Source of the DNA: Bacteroidaceae bacterium | Lineage (GTDB): Bacteria; Bacteroidota; Bacteroidia; Bacteroidales; Bacteroidaceae | Direction of reading: 5' to 3' | DNA length: 58,073 bases | Assembly (NCBI GenBank): GCA_017650085.1 | Contig: JAGCFN010000148.1 | Coordinates: 1 to 58,073, forward strand | In this document: one piece after another, positions 1 to 8,784 of the stretch | How positions within the stretch are numbered: the stretch's first letter is position 1 | Layout: each line of letters opens with the position of its first letter | The notes under the pieces: model-generated | What the model was told of the DNA's origin: nothing | The model's database searches: none | The model's input: the letters and a program-made list of their open reading frames with translations, nothing else | Made by a program: the position numbers and the translations under genes

Positions 1-52
1 GTATCTCATTGTAAATCTGCTTTTTAGATGAAACATACTACTGATTGCAATT

Positions 53-215
53 TCAGTATATCAGTATAACAGTATATCAGTAAGATATTTCGAGGTATAC
101 AATTTCATTTCCTTTATATAATATATTAATTATTAATTAGTTATATATGTATATAAAGGGGATTTGAAATATAACTGTACTACTGAAATAACTGATATAC
201 TGATATACTGATATC
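53..215. repeat. Foldback (inverted-repeat) element 1
   Basis: The left arm (about 53-120) carries three copies of the word CAGTATAT and then a CATTTCCTTTATATA-like inner arm. The right arm (about 150-215) is its reverse complement in the same order (TATATAAAGG, then TTGAAAT, then three copies of ATACTG). The centre is nearly pure A+T, with ATTAATTA words. The whole can fold into one long hairpin. It has the same architecture as the elements at 485-657 and 46383-46750, although the arm words differ. No coding sequence is seen. Confidence 0.7.
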
Positions 216-221
216 GTCTTT

Positions 222-480
222 ACTCACTCTTCCTCTATAAGGCCAAAGAACTTGACCTCGACCAAGGGTGTGTCAGCCGTAGTGAAAGTCAAGTTAAAAT
301 TCAAAGAATTTTAAATTCTTGTTTTTAGCCCCGTAGAGCGCTTCTTTTTGCCTCGGAGGCAGAAATATACACCAGATGGATTTGAAGCGATTCTGGGGCA
401 AATTAGAGGGGTTCTGCGGGGTGTCTGATTTCCCTAATGGGTTTGTCTTCTTTTAGAGGCCTTGGAGAAGAAGAGTGAGT
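222..480. repeat. Inverted 23-bp pair framing a spacer between two foldback elements
   Basis: ACTCACTCTTCCTCTATAAGG at 222 and its near-exact reverse complement ending in GAAGAAGAGTGAGT at 480 face each other. They frame a 210-bp spacer and connect foldback element 1 to element 2, so 53-657 is symmetric about roughly position 350. The spacer has no convincing reading frame. It contains a CAAATTAGAGGGG stretch that recurs, inverted and diverged, near 750-775. Confidence 0.55.
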
Positions 481-484
481 CATC

Positions 485-657
485 AATCACAGTCACAGTC
501 ACAGTTAAAAATAAAAGGTGCCTTCTACATCTGGAACCTCTCTTATAACACTTATAACTTATTAATAATTAATTAATTATAATATATATAATATATAAGA
601 GAAGGATGTAGATACCACATAAAAAAACAACTGTGATACTGTGATTGTGATTGCGGA
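485..657. repeat. Foldback (inverted-repeat) element 2
   Basis: The left arm at about 485-547 has the tandem word CACAGT three times, then TTCTACATC and CTCTCTTATA. The right arm at about 592-657 is the reverse complement in mirrored order (TATATAAGAGAAGGATGTAGA, then CTGTGATACTGTGATTGTG). The core is A+T-only with TTAATTAATTAA words. The design is the same as element 1 but the arm words are unrelated, so the pairing rather than the sequence appears to be kept. Confidence 0.7.
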
Positions 658-660
658 TAG

Positions 661-992
661 TATCAGCAAACTATTTAACTCTCTAAAAGGCAAAGAGTTA
701 CAGCATCCTTGGCTATGCCTTCCGTCTCAGGGGAGGTGCAGTTTTCTGCAAAATTACCCTCTAAAATGCCTCAAAAAGCATGCTTGAGACGCCTGTTTTG
801 GTGGATTTTCATGCTTTTTCTGTTCACTTGGCCGATTTCATGTTCTCGTAAAATGACAACAAAAACTATGTTTTTGCAGTCACAAAGGGGCATTTGAGAC
901 CCTTCGGCTGCAGTTTTTACGCAAACAGTTCGTCTTTTTGAGGCTATTGTGCGACCAATAGAGACTATATTGAGAGTCGGTTCAGTTCGTTT
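661..992. other. Gene-free stretch downstream of the foldback elements
   Basis: No supported gene was found. A 62-codon open frame at 709-897 (+) has no recognisable family, signal or start context and lies in repeat-like DNA. Words such as TTTTGCAG and the inverted CCCTCTAAAATGCC echo the spacer at 380-420, so this is probably decayed repeat sequence. Confidence 0.4.
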
Positions 993-3233
993 TTACCATA
1001 CCGAGGTGCTGAAGGTCGAGGCTGGGAGGCCCTGTTTGTTGCGGAGGTCGGCATCGGTGAAGCCTCTCCAGCCGTAGCGGACTGCTACGGGACGCCATTT
1101 AACGGAAGGTGACGAAAGATGTATCTTGTCGCCCTCTATCTTGATGTCGGCAGGATAGAACATGCCATCGTAGGCGGCTATCTCGAAGCCTTTTGTGCAG
1201 GTCAGGCCGTCGGCTTTGTCGAAATGCAGGATGATGTCGTTGTCCTTTCCTCGGGCAGCAAAGGTCAAGGTCGGGCCTTCGCAAACCAACTCATGGCCGT
1301 AGGTGTGCTTCAACGCAAGCAAGGCAAGACGCTCGCCTACAGGGCGCTTCGTGCGATAATGAACGTCATTCGGGTCGCCGAGGTCGCTGCTGACCGCCAT
1401 CCATGTGTCTGGCAAGCCTTCCCTGTCGTCCCCTCTAAAGGTGGGGTGGATGGCCAGGCGTCGCTGGCTGTCGCGGAAGGCAGGCCAAGAAGGTCGCGGC
1501 AGGCTGCTGAGCTGGACGACATAGAAGGGCAGGGGATGCTTCTTGTGGAACTCGCTCCTCCAGCGCTGGGCAAAGAACTTGCGCCAAGACAGCTCAAGGA
1601 GCGTGAACAACCGCTCGTGTGCCTCGATGTTGTGGGCGTTGCTCTCGCCTTGATACCAGATGACGCCACGGATGGGCAGGTGTCCGAGCGGGGCGATGGC
1701 TGCTTCGAAGAGGTAGGCAGGCTCGTAGGGATGGCGTTGGAGGGGATTGTATGCAGCCGACTCCTTGTTGAGGGCATGGGCGATGTTCTGCGTCATGCGG
1801 CCTCGCGCCCAAGGCTGCCCGAAGTCGCCGTTCCGCCAGTCGCGCAGGATGTTGGGGAACTCCCATTCCAGCGTCGAGCGGTCTATCCAGGACTCCGTCG
1901 TAGAGCCTCCTACGGCGTTACAGATGATGCCGATGGGAACGTCGGGCAGGCTGTCGCAAAGCACACGGACGAAGTTGAAGGCGACGGCAGAGAAGCTCCG
2001 AACCGATTCGGGCGAAGCCGTCTTCCATCCCTGGAACTCCATGTGGCGCAGCTCGTTCGTATAGCGCAGAACGCTATCGTCCCACTCCACAGCATCCGTC
2101 CTCGCTCGCGCGGGCATATTATATATATGTAGGCGGTTGGCGAGGCGCTTGGCGTCGGCAAGGTCCTCGTCGAGCGTGTTGCATTGGTCCACGCGCAGCT
2201 CCATGTTCGACTGTCCGCTGGCAAGCCAGATGTCGCCAAAGTAGAGGCTGTCTATCGTGAGCGTCTGCGGCTTGGCTTTCGTCAGGTTCTTGAGCAGATA
2301 GGGATACTTCTCGGGATAGTAGAAGCGATAGTGGTCGGGGTTCAGCGGCTTGGCGGTAATGGTAAGCGTGTAGGGGCCGCCAGCCTTCATTTCGGACATC
2401 TCCATCCACCACGAGCCATCGGCGCGCGAGAAAGTCTCACCTTCATCCACCACCTTGCCGTCCTTGCTCAGCACGCGTTTTATTTTGCTTCGCGCATTGG
2501 CACGACCTTCCAACAGGAGAGGTTCGTCGCGGGGCAAGACAATTCCGCTGGAATAGACAGGCGGCAATTGCAGGCCTCCGTAGTCGCCCGTGAGGGCCGA
2601 ATAGACGGTCTTCGCCAGAATCTTCGCGCCTTCGGGATTGGGATGGAGGGCGTCGGGGAAGAGGTCGGGACGATTGTGCAGGGGCTCGAAGAGGTCGATG
2701 AGTTGCGCTCCAGCTCCTTGTGCAACCCGTTCGATGGCTTCCTGTATCTGCTTGTGCCAGTCGCGTGTGCCGCTCTGGAAGCGCGAGTGACGGTCGAAGA
2801 TGGGCGTCATCTTGCAGACGAGGATGCGGGCTTCGGGATTCACCAGTCTGAAAGAATCAATCAGGGCACGATAGTTGGGGATGAATTCTTCCTTCCAATC
2901 TGGCCAGTTGCGCGGGTCTGTGTCGTTCAAACCCAAGTGAATAACCACCCAATCGGGCTTGAAATCGAGCGCCTGATGGAACTCTGGCAGACCGATGTAA
3001 GGCCGATGTCCCTTATATAATAAGGTAGCACCCGAGTGCCCGAAGTTCTGCACCTCGTAGCCTTCGCCAAGCATTTCCTGCAAGCGAACAGGATAGGAGT
3101 CGTGCTCGCGGTCTTGCAGGCCGTAGCCGTAGGTGACGCTATTGCCCACACAAGCCACCTTGATCTGCCCAAAAGCCTGAGCCACAAAGCAAAGGCACAA
3201 TGCCGTCGCAAAGAAAAACCGCCTCTTATCCAT
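993..3233 (-). CDS. nanS: Two-domain sialate O-acetylesterase (SGNH + SASA)
   Basis: Secreted or periplasmic esterase predicted to remove O-acetyl groups from sialic acids so that sialidase and lyase can act. Residues 1-23 are a signal peptide. An SGNH hydrolase domain follows (about 24-215), with nucleophile Ser32 in VGNSVTYG, Asn103 in GLND, and Asp194/His197 in DALHP. After a beta-sandwich linker comes a SASA domain (about 330-746) with Ser342 in ASGQSNMEL and the WYQGESN block. The usual GDS motif is GNS here, with the serine kept. A two-catalytic-domain NanS is known from Tannerella. The start lies 2 nt after the lyase stop, so the two are co-transcribed. General polysaccharide deacetylation is an alternative, but the lyase neighbour favours sialate. 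Confidence 0.85.
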   Translation of the reverse strand: MDKRRFFFATALCLCFVAQAFGQIKVACVGNSVTYGYGLQDREHDSYPVRLQEMLGEGYEVQNFGHSGATLLYKGHRPYIGLPEFHQALDFKPDWVVIHLGLNDTDPRNWPDWKEEFIPNYRALIDSFRLVNPEARILVCKMTPIFDRHSRFQSGTRDWHKQIQEAIERVAQGAGAQLIDLFEPLHNRPDLFPDALHPNPEGAKILAKTVYSALTGDYGGLQLPPVYSSGIVLPRDEPLLLEGRANARSKIKRVLSKDGKVVDEGETFSRADGSWWMEMSEMKAGGPYTLTITAKPLNPDHYRFYYPEKYPYLLKNLTKAKPQTLTIDSLYFGDIWLASGQSNMELRVDQCNTLDEDLADAKRLANRLHIYNMPARARTDAVEWDDSVLRYTNELRHMEFQGWKTASPESVRSFSAVAFNFVRVLCDSLPDVPIGIICNAVGGSTTESWIDRSTLEWEFPNILRDWRNGDFGQPWARGRMTQNIAHALNKESAAYNPLQRHPYEPAYLFEAAIAPLGHLPIRGVIWYQGESNAHNIEAHERLFTLLELSWRKFFAQRWRSEFHKKHPLPFYVVQLSSLPRPSWPAFRDSQRRLAIHPTFRGDDREGLPDTWMAVSSDLGDPNDVHYRTKRPVGERLALLALKHTYGHELVCEGPTLTFAARGKDNDIILHFDKADGLTCTKGFEIAAYDGMFYPADIKIEGDKIHLSSPSVKWRPVAVRYGWRGFTDADLRNKQGLPASTFSTSVW

Positions 3234-3235
3234 AC

Positions 3236-4153
3236 TTAAAACTCGTTACAATGCTGGAAGAAACCTATTTCGTCCAGTTCCTTTCGAAGTTGAATCTCTT
3301 CTTCCTCAGTTATGTTCTGGAAGGGCGTTCGGTTGGGTCCGAGGTCGAGACCAATCAGCTTCATGATGCGCTTACCGCCCACAATGTTTCCGCGGAAATG
3401 GCAGATGACGTTGATGACCTTCTGCGAGTAATCTTGTAGTTCACGTGCAGCCTGTAAATCTCCTCTGTTCCAAGCATTTATGATGCCAACCAAATTCTTT
3501 CCGTTATAGTTCGTCGTGCCTCCGATTCCGCCTTTTGCTCCGCCCATTGCCAAGCAAGGAAGAATGGTTTCGTCTTGTCCGTGAAGCATATCGAACTTGC
3601 CGTTTCCGTAGAGTCGGCATTGGTTGTATTCGTACAGACTCTCGAAGGTGTACTTGATACCCGCGAAGTTGGGGATGCGACCATCGACTGCTTTGAGGAA
3701 CTCTACCATAGGCAGGAAGGCTCCATTGAAGGCAGGAATGTGGTAGAAGTAGAAGGGTAGGGACGGAGCCCCTGCAGCAATCTCCTCGCAGTACTTGACG
3801 AGTTCCTCGATTCGGCTGATTTTGGGGAACGGAGGCGCCATGGCTCCGATGCCCCAAGCACCAATCTTCTGAGCGTGCTCGGCCAGTTTTCGGCTCTCGC
3901 GAACACAACAACTGCCCACATGAACGATGACCTTGAAGCCTTCGGGTGCAGCCTTTATCCAAGCTTCGGCAAGTTGCATGCGTTCTTCAGGCGTCAGCAT
4001 ATAGCCTTCGCCACTGCTTCCGTTGATGAATACACCCTTCAGTCCGTTCTTCTGCAGCATTTTTGCATATGCAGGGATGGGTTCCAAGTTGATGTCGCCA
4101 TTCTCGTAAAACGGGGTAAATGGCGCGTCGATAAGTCCGATAATCTTCTCCAT
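3236..4153 (-). CDS. nanA: N-acetylneuraminate lyase
   Basis: Cytoplasmic aldolase that splits N-acetylneuraminate into N-acetylmannosamine and pyruvate, the first step of sialic acid catabolism. The 305-residue length and fold match the DHDPS/NAL family. Visible features are GSSGEGYML at about 45-53 (substrate carboxylate site), Tyr137 in YFYHIP and the Schiff-base Lys167 in FAGIKYTF. It is the first gene of a two-gene operon with the sialate esterase. A minus-strand -7 box lies about 50 nt upstream. No epimerase, kinase or sialidase lies in this window. Confidence 0.92.
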   Translation of the reverse strand: MEKIIGLIDAPFTPFYENGDINLEPIPAYAKMLQKNGLKGVFINGSSGEGYMLTPEERMQLAEAWIKAAPEGFKVIVHVGSCCVRESRKLAEHAQKIGAWGIGAMAPPFPKISRIEELVKYCEEIAAGAPSLPFYFYHIPAFNGAFLPMVEFLKAVDGRIPNFAGIKYTFESLYEYNQCRLYGNGKFDMLHGQDETILPCLAMGGAKGGIGGTTNYNGKNLVGIINAWNRGDLQAARELQDYSQKVINVICHFRGNIVGGKRIMKLIGLDLGPNRTPFQNITEEEEIQLRKELDEIGFFQHCNEF

Positions 4154-4203
4154 ATTCTTTGTGTTTTGTATTAGATGAGCGTTTTTTTGTCAGTTTTCGA
4201 GAA

Positions 4204-4211
4204 CAAATATA
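4204..4211 (-). promoter_or_regulatory. -7 box of the nanA promoter
   Basis: On the minus strand this reads TATATTTG, matching the Bacteroidetes sigma-ABfr -7 consensus TAnnTTTG. It is about 50 nt upstream of the nanA start, in the divergent region shared with purB. Confidence 0.6.
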
Positions 4212-4284
4212 GTAAATAATTCTTAATAATCGCCTATTAAGTATATTTTGAATTTGTTAATTTTGTGTTTTGAATTTATTTTTG

Positions 4285-4292
4285 TACCTTTG
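4285..4292 (+). promoter_or_regulatory. -7 box of the purB promoter
   Basis: TACCTTTG is an exact fit to TAnnTTTG, followed by the usual CACCC. TTTTGAATTT lies upstream where a -33 element is expected. The leader to purB would be about 45 nt. Confidence 0.75.
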
Positions 4293-4340
4293 CACCCACG
4301 TTTTTAGACCAGAACACTAATTAGATCATCTTTTCATCAT

Positions 4341-5684
4341 ATGGAACTTGACATGCTGACGGCGGTTTCGCCTATCGACGGACGTTATAGAGGCAAGACA
4401 GAAGCGCTTGCGGAGTATTTCTCGGAATATGCCCTGATTCGCTACCGTGTCCGCGTTGAAGTGGAGTACTTCATTGCCTTGATGCATCTGCCTCTGCCGC
4501 AGTTGCAGGGCATTCCCGTCGGCGATGAGCAGCTTCGCGACATCTACCGTAACTTTACAGAACAGGATGCACAACGTGTGAAGGACATCGAAGCCGTTAC
4601 GAATCATGATGTGAAGGCCGTGGAATACTTCATCAAGGAGAAGTTCGACGCTATCGGCAATCTGGACCAATACAAGGAGTTCATCCACTTTGGCCTCACC
4701 AGTCAGGACATCAACAATACGAGTGTGCCCCTCAGCATCAAGGAAGCTCTGGAACAGGTCTATTATCCTCTGCTTGAGGAACTTATCGCTCAACTGCAGC
4801 AGTTTGCCGAAGAGTGGAAGGATGTTCCCATGCTTGCGAAAACTCATGGTCAGCCTGCCAGTCCTACGCGTCTGGGTAAAGAGGTGATGGTGTTCGTCTA
4901 TCGTTTGCAGCGTCAGCTCGAGATGCTTCGCACAAGTCCCATCACGGCCAAGTTCGGAGGTGCGACGGGCAACTTCAACGCCCATCATGTCGCTTTCCCT
5001 CAGTACGATTGGCGCGCTTTCGGACGCAAGTTCACGAGCGAGAGTCTCGGCCTCGAACGCGAGGAATACACAACTCAGATAAGCAACTACGACTGCCTTG
5101 GCGCCATTTTCGACGCGATGAAGCGCATCAACACGATCATTATCGACCTTGACCGCGACTTCTGGCAGTATGTCTCGATGGAGTACTTCCGTCAGAAGAT
5201 CAAGGCTGGCGAAGTCGGTTCGAGCGCTATGCCGCACAAGGTCAATCCCATCGACTTCGAGAACTCGGAAGGCAACCTCGGTATCGCAAACGCCATTCTC
5301 GCACACCTCAGTCAGAAGTTGCCAATCTCCCGTTTGCAGAGAGACTTGACCGACTCGACCGTACTGAGGAATGTAGGCGTTCCGATGGGGCACATGCTCA
5401 TCTCGATTCAGAGCACCCTGAAAGGCTTGCGGAAACTCGTCTTGAACGAAGACGCCATCCGTCGCGACCTCGAGAACTGCTGGGCAGTTTGTGCCGAAGC
5501 CATTCAGACCATCCTTCGTCGTGAAGCTTATCCGCACCCATACGAAGCCTTGAAGGCCCTTACCCGTACAGGTAAAGGCATCGACGAGGCGACGATCAAG
5601 AATTTCATAGAAGATTTGAACGTCAGCGAATCCGTGAAGGAAGAGTTGCGTGCAATCACTCCGTATACCTATACGGGGATATAA
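4341..5684 (+). CDS. purB: Adenylosuccinate lyase
   Basis: Cleaves SAICAR to AICAR and adenylosuccinate to AMP, with fumarate release, in purine synthesis. At 447 residues it is the E. coli-like form: it opens with the LTAVSPIDGRY block and carries the family signature SSAMPHKVNPIDFEN (about 293-307), whose flexible loop contains the catalytic serine. The active-site TSQDINN and KTHGQPASPT blocks are also present. It has its own promoter, divergent from nanA, and may read through to the next gene 36 nt downstream. Confidence 0.97.
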   Translation: MELDMLTAVSPIDGRYRGKTEALAEYFSEYALIRYRVRVEVEYFIALMHLPLPQLQGIPVGDEQLRDIYRNFTEQDAQRVKDIEAVTNHDVKAVEYFIKEKFDAIGNLDQYKEFIHFGLTSQDINNTSVPLSIKEALEQVYYPLLEELIAQLQQFAEEWKDVPMLAKTHGQPASPTRLGKEVMVFVYRLQRQLEMLRTSPITAKFGGATGNFNAHHVAFPQYDWRAFGRKFTSESLGLEREEYTTQISNYDCLGAIFDAMKRINTIIIDLDRDFWQYVSMEYFRQKIKAGEVGSSAMPHKVNPIDFENSEGNLGIANAILAHLSQKLPISRLQRDLTDSTVLRNVGVPMGHMLISIQSTLKGLRKLVLNEDAIRRDLENCWAVCAEAIQTILRREAYPHPYEALKALTRTGKGIDEATIKNFIEDLNVSESVKEELRAITPYTYTGI

Positions 5685-5720
5685 GAAAAACACATTAATC
5701 CACAAACACTTAAAAAAGAA

Positions 5721-6950
5721 ATGACTAACGAAGAAAACTGGAGAGAGAAATTCTCCGAATCAGAGAACGGCGACCGCCGCGATGGCTATCGTCCGCAGAG
5801 TTACAACAACAACAACGACAGACCTGGTGGTTACGGGCGTCCGATGCGTCCTCGCATTCATCGCGAAGGCGGCTATCAGCCACGCCAGAACAACTATAAT
5901 CGCGAAGGCGGTTATCGTCCTCGCTACAATCGTGAAGAGGGAGGCTATCAGCCTCGTGAAGGCGGTTATCAGCCTCGTCCTCGCTATAACCGTGAGGGTG
6001 GCTATCAACCTCGCGAAGGCGGTTACCAGCAGCGTGAGGGCGGCTATCGTCCCCGCTACAACCGCGAGGGTGGCTATCAGCCTCGTGAAGGCGGCTATCA
6101 ACCTCGTCAGGGTGGTTATCAGCAGCGTCAGGGCGGTTACAACCGTCGTCCCCGCACGGCCGGCTACAATCCCAATGCTAAGTACAGCATGAAGAAGCAG
6201 ATTGTGTACAAGGAGACGCATGTTGATCCGGACGAGCCAATCCGTCTGAACAAATACCTTGCAAATGCGGGCGTTTGCTCCCGTCGTGAAGCCGACGAGT
6301 TCATCGAGGCCGGCGTAGTGAAGGTTAACGGTGTGACTGTGACGGAACTCGGCACGAAGGTGAAGCGTTCGGACGAAGTGCATTTCCATGATCAGCTTGT
6401 CAGCATCGAGAAGAAGGTCTATATCCTCTTGAACAAACCAAAGGATTATGTGACCACTGCCGACGACCCGCAGAACCGCAAGACTGTGATGGACCTCGTG
6501 AAGGGCGCTTGCCGCGAACGCATCTATCCTGTAGGCCGCCTCGACCGTAACACAACCGGTGTGCTCCTCCTTACTAATGATGGCGAACTTGCTACAAAGC
6601 TGACTCATCCGCAGTTCCTCAAGAAGAAGATTTACCATGTCTATCTCGACAAGAACGTGACGGCTGCCGATATGAAGCAGATTGCTGACGGTATAGAACT
6701 CGAGGACGGAGAGATCCATGCAGATGCAGTGGAGTATGCAAGCGAGACCGACCGCAAGCAGGTTGGCATCGAAATCCACAGTGGCCGCAACCGTATCGTT
6801 CGCCGCATCTTCGAGCACCTCGGCTACAAAGTCATCCGCCTGGACCGCGTTTACTTTGCCGGTCTGACGAAGAAGAATGTCCGTCGCGGAGATTGGCGTT
6901 TCCTCACGGAGAAGGAGGTCGAGATGCTGCAGATGGGAGCGTTTGAGTAA
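5721..6950 (+). CDS. rRNA pseudouridine synthase (RsuA/RluB family) with RGG-like N-tail
   Basis: Isomerises uridine to pseudouridine in rRNA. Residues 1-150 are a basic low-complexity tail made of EGGYQPR-type heptads and RYNREGG units. An S4 RNA-binding domain follows (about 173-220, [11 protein letters not shown]), then the synthase domain with catalytic Asp275 in GRLDRNTTG. The family core is about 240 residues, so the tail is an addition that resembles RGG/RG RNA-binding tails. It is encoded by imperfect 21-bp tandem DNA repeats (about 5850-6150), so its length may vary between strains. RluB is more likely than RluF or RsuA, but the target site cannot be set from sequence. Confidence 0.88.
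   Translation: MTNEENWREKFSESENGDRRDGYRPQSYNNNNDRPGGYGRPMRPRIHREGGYQPRQNNYNREGGYRPRYNREEGGYQPREGGYQPRPRYNREGGYQPREGGYQQREGGYRPRYNREGGYQPREGGYQPRQGGYQQRQGGYNRRPRTAGYNPNAKYSMKKQIVYKETHVDPDEPIRLNKYLANAGVCSRREADEFIEAGVVKVNGVTVTELGTKVKRSDEVHFHDQLVSIEKKVYILLNKPKDYVTTADDPQNRKTVMDLVKGACRERIYPVGRLDRNTTGVLLLTNDGELATKLTHPQFLKKKIYHVYLDKNVTAADMKQIADGIELEDGEIHADAVEYASETDRKQVGIEIHSGRNRIVRRIFEHLGYKVIRLDRVYFAGLTKKNVRRGDWRFLTEKEVEMLQMGAFE
5850..6150 (+). repeat. 21-bp coding tandem repeats in the pseudouridine synthase tail
   Basis: Imperfect repeats of GAAGGCGGTTATCAGCCTCG encode the heptad EGGYQPR and variants ([17 protein letters not shown]). About 13 GGY cores occur between residues 50 and 140. The unit is a multiple of three, so copy-number change would keep the frame. 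Confidence 0.8.
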
Positions 6951-6982
6951 TTCATAATTCTCAATTCATAATTCATAATTAT
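6951..6982. repeat. TTCATAATTC micro-repeat
   Basis: Three imperfect direct copies of ATTCATAATT fill the gap between the pseudouridine synthase and asnS. Related AATTATGAATTAAG-type words recur at about 23158-23190, 54064-54105 and 54926-54955 in this window. Confidence 0.5.
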
Positions 6983-8422
6983 ATGAAACGTACAAAAGTT
7001 ATTGACGCTCTGAAGAGCACAGCATACGGCTCGGACATCAATGTGAAGGGTTGGGTTCGCACGAAGCGTGGCGGTAAAGGCATTTTCTTCATTGCCCTGA
7101 ACGACGGCTCGACCATCAAGAATGTCCAGATTGTGGGCGACGAGGCCAACTTCGAGGAGGAGACTTTGAAGCGCGTCACGACTGGTGCTTGCCTGAGTGT
7201 TGTAGGCAAACTCGTGGAGAGCCCTGCAGCCGGTCAGGCTAGCGAGATTCAGGCTACGAGTATCGAGATCCTGGGCGATTGTGACAACACCTATCCCCTG
7301 CAGAAGAAGGGTGCCAGTTGGGAATACCTTCGCACAGTAGCTCATTTGCGTCCTCGCACGAACACCTTCGGAGCCATCCTGCGCATCCGTCACAACATGG
7401 CGATGGCCATCCACACCTATTTCCACGAGCATGGCTACTTCTATTTCCACACGCCGCTCATCACGGCGAGCGATTGCGAAGGCGCCGGCAATATGTTCCA
7501 AGTCACCACCAAGAACCTCTATGACCTGAAGAAGGACGAGCAGGGCAAGATCATCTACGACGACGATTTCTTCGGCGAACAGACTTCCCTTACCGTAAGT
7601 GGTCAGCTTGAGGGTGAGCTTGGCGCAACCGCTCTGGGAGCCATCTACACCTTCGGTCCCACCTTCCGTGCCGAGAACTCGAATACTCCTCGCCACTTGG
7701 CAGAGTTCTGGATGATTGAGCCCGAGGTGGCTTTCCTCGACCAGGAGGAACTGATGGACCTCGAGGAGGACTTCATCAAGTACTGCGTTCGTTGGGCTCT
7801 GGACAACTGCAAGGACGACCTCGAGTTCCTGAACAAGATGATTGACAAAACGCTTCTCGAGCGTCTGGAAGGCGTGCTGAAGGAGGACTTCGTCCGTCTG
7901 CCCTACACCGAAGGCATCAAGATTCTTCAGGAGGCGAAGGCGAACGGCAAGAAGTTCGAGTTCCCTTGCGAATGGGGCGACGACCTTGCAAGCGAGCACG
8001 AACGCTACCTCGTCGAGGAACACTTCAAGAAGCCCGTCATCATGACCGACTATCCCCGTTCCTTCAAGTCCTTCTACATGAAGCAGAATCAAGAGACTGC
8101 CGACGGTGGAAGCGTTGGTTATAAGGGAGCCGTTGCTCCTGGTCCTACGATGCAGGGCACCGATGTGCTCTTCCCCTCGATTGGCGAGATTATCGGCGGC
8201 TCGGTTCGTGAGGAGAACTACGACAAGCTGATGAAGGAGGTCAACCGTCGTGGTATGGACCTGACGCACCTGTGGTGGTACCTCGATACCCGCAAGTACG
8301 GCAGCTGTCCGCATGCGGGCTTCGGACTTGGCTTCGAGCGCCTCATTCTCTTCGTGACGGGTATGCAGAACATTCGCGACGTCATTCCGTTCCCCCGTAC
8401 TCCCAGAAACGCTGAGTTCTGA
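6983..8422 (+). CDS. asnS: Asparagine-tRNA ligase
   Basis: Class II aminoacyl-tRNA synthetase that charges tRNA-Asn. An N-terminal OB-fold anticodon-binding domain (about 1-110, [10 protein letters not shown]) precedes the catalytic core. Motif 2 is around [16 protein letters not shown], and motif 3 ([10 protein letters not shown]) is near the C-terminus. The 479-residue length is normal for bacterial AsnRS. It lies 32 nt after the pseudouridine synthase across a micro-repeat and ends at a strong intrinsic terminator. Confidence 0.97.
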   Translation: MKRTKVIDALKSTAYGSDINVKGWVRTKRGGKGIFFIALNDGSTIKNVQIVGDEANFEEETLKRVTTGACLSVVGKLVESPAAGQASEIQATSIEILGDCDNTYPLQKKGASWEYLRTVAHLRPRTNTFGAILRIRHNMAMAIHTYFHEHGYFYFHTPLITASDCEGAGNMFQVTTKNLYDLKKDEQGKIIYDDDFFGEQTSLTVSGQLEGELGATALGAIYTFGPTFRAENSNTPRHLAEFWMIEPEVAFLDQEELMDLEEDFIKYCVRWALDNCKDDLEFLNKMIDKTLLERLEGVLKEDFVRLPYTEGIKILQEAKANGKKFEFPCEWGDDLASEHERYLVEEHFKKPVIMTDYPRSFKSFYMKQNQETADGGSVGYKGAVAPGPTMQGTDVLFPSIGEIIGGSVREENYDKLMKEVNRRGMDLTHLWWYLDTRKYGSCPHAGFGLGFERLILFVTGMQNIRDVIPFPRTPRNAEF

Positions 8423-8449
8423 TCAGGCTTACAGCTTATTGTTCAATAG

Positions 8450-8482
8450 AGAGCCCCATCGCTATGGCGGCTCTTTTTTTTT
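8450..8482 (+). terminator. Intrinsic terminator of asnS
   Basis: Stem AGAGCC/GGCTCT extended by CCAT/ATGG, followed by nine T residues, 27 nt after the asnS stop. Confidence 0.88.
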
Positions 8483-8660
8483 GTATGCTGCGATGTCGCC
8501 CAACATAACGTGTCAAATTGGCCACTCTGACGTGTTACGATGCCCACCTTCGCAGGGAATCCCGGAGCGTCAGTTCTTGCAGAGAAGTTGATCAGGTTTC
8601 TGTGCGAAGAGACGTTGTCTCTTAATTCCTGCACAAATTGACGCGATTTTCAGCAGGGGC
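8483..8660 (-). repeat. Composite repeat A: leader plus 22-bp-period array
   Basis: Read on the minus strand, this has a CTGCTGAAAATCGC block (about 8643-8656), a weak -7-like TCAATTTG (8634-8641), the leader GAATTAAGAGACAACGTCTC with its small hairpin, CACAGAAACCTGATCAAC and TTCTCTGCAAGA (about 8576-8630). Degenerate units then follow, with ACGT cores exactly 22 bp apart (8530 and 8508) and a TGGCCAA dyad centre. The leader matches the element at 46880-47110 almost base for base. The 63-codon minus-strand frame here is judged spurious. It lies between the asnS terminator and clpB. Confidence 0.75.
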
Positions 8661-8784
8661 AAATGGAGGGGGAGTGATGTTGCAACAATGCAACCGGAGT
8701 CTTTTTGTCGTACTAACTGACATTTTGTCGTGCTTTTGGGTTTTGCACGGAATTTGTTTCAAAAGGGAAAAGGAGATTTTGACT

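Noticed and set aside
709..897. 62-residue plus-strand protein near the window start
   Set aside because: No recognisable domain, start context or neighbour. It lies in repeat-derived DNA.
4326..5705. Long antisense frame opposite purB
   Set aside because: Shadow of a strongly coding gene. No family match, and codon use fits purB. Similar antisense shadows opposite asnS (6851-8314), clpB (8713-10893), the GH97C-GH43 gene (42503-43747) and PI-PLC (51469-52884) were rejected on the same grounds.
8443..8634. Small minus-strand protein of 63 residues and its plus-strand counterpart at 46978-47472
   Set aside because: Both frames run through the leader-array repeat. Their shared LINFSAR phrase comes from conserved non-coding bases, and the 22-bp period breaks any coding frame.
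8638..8784. N-terminal extension of ClpB from 8638
   Set aside because: The 49 extra residues show no ClpB N-domain sequence and overlap the repeat element. A ribosome-binding-like AGGAGA precedes 8785.
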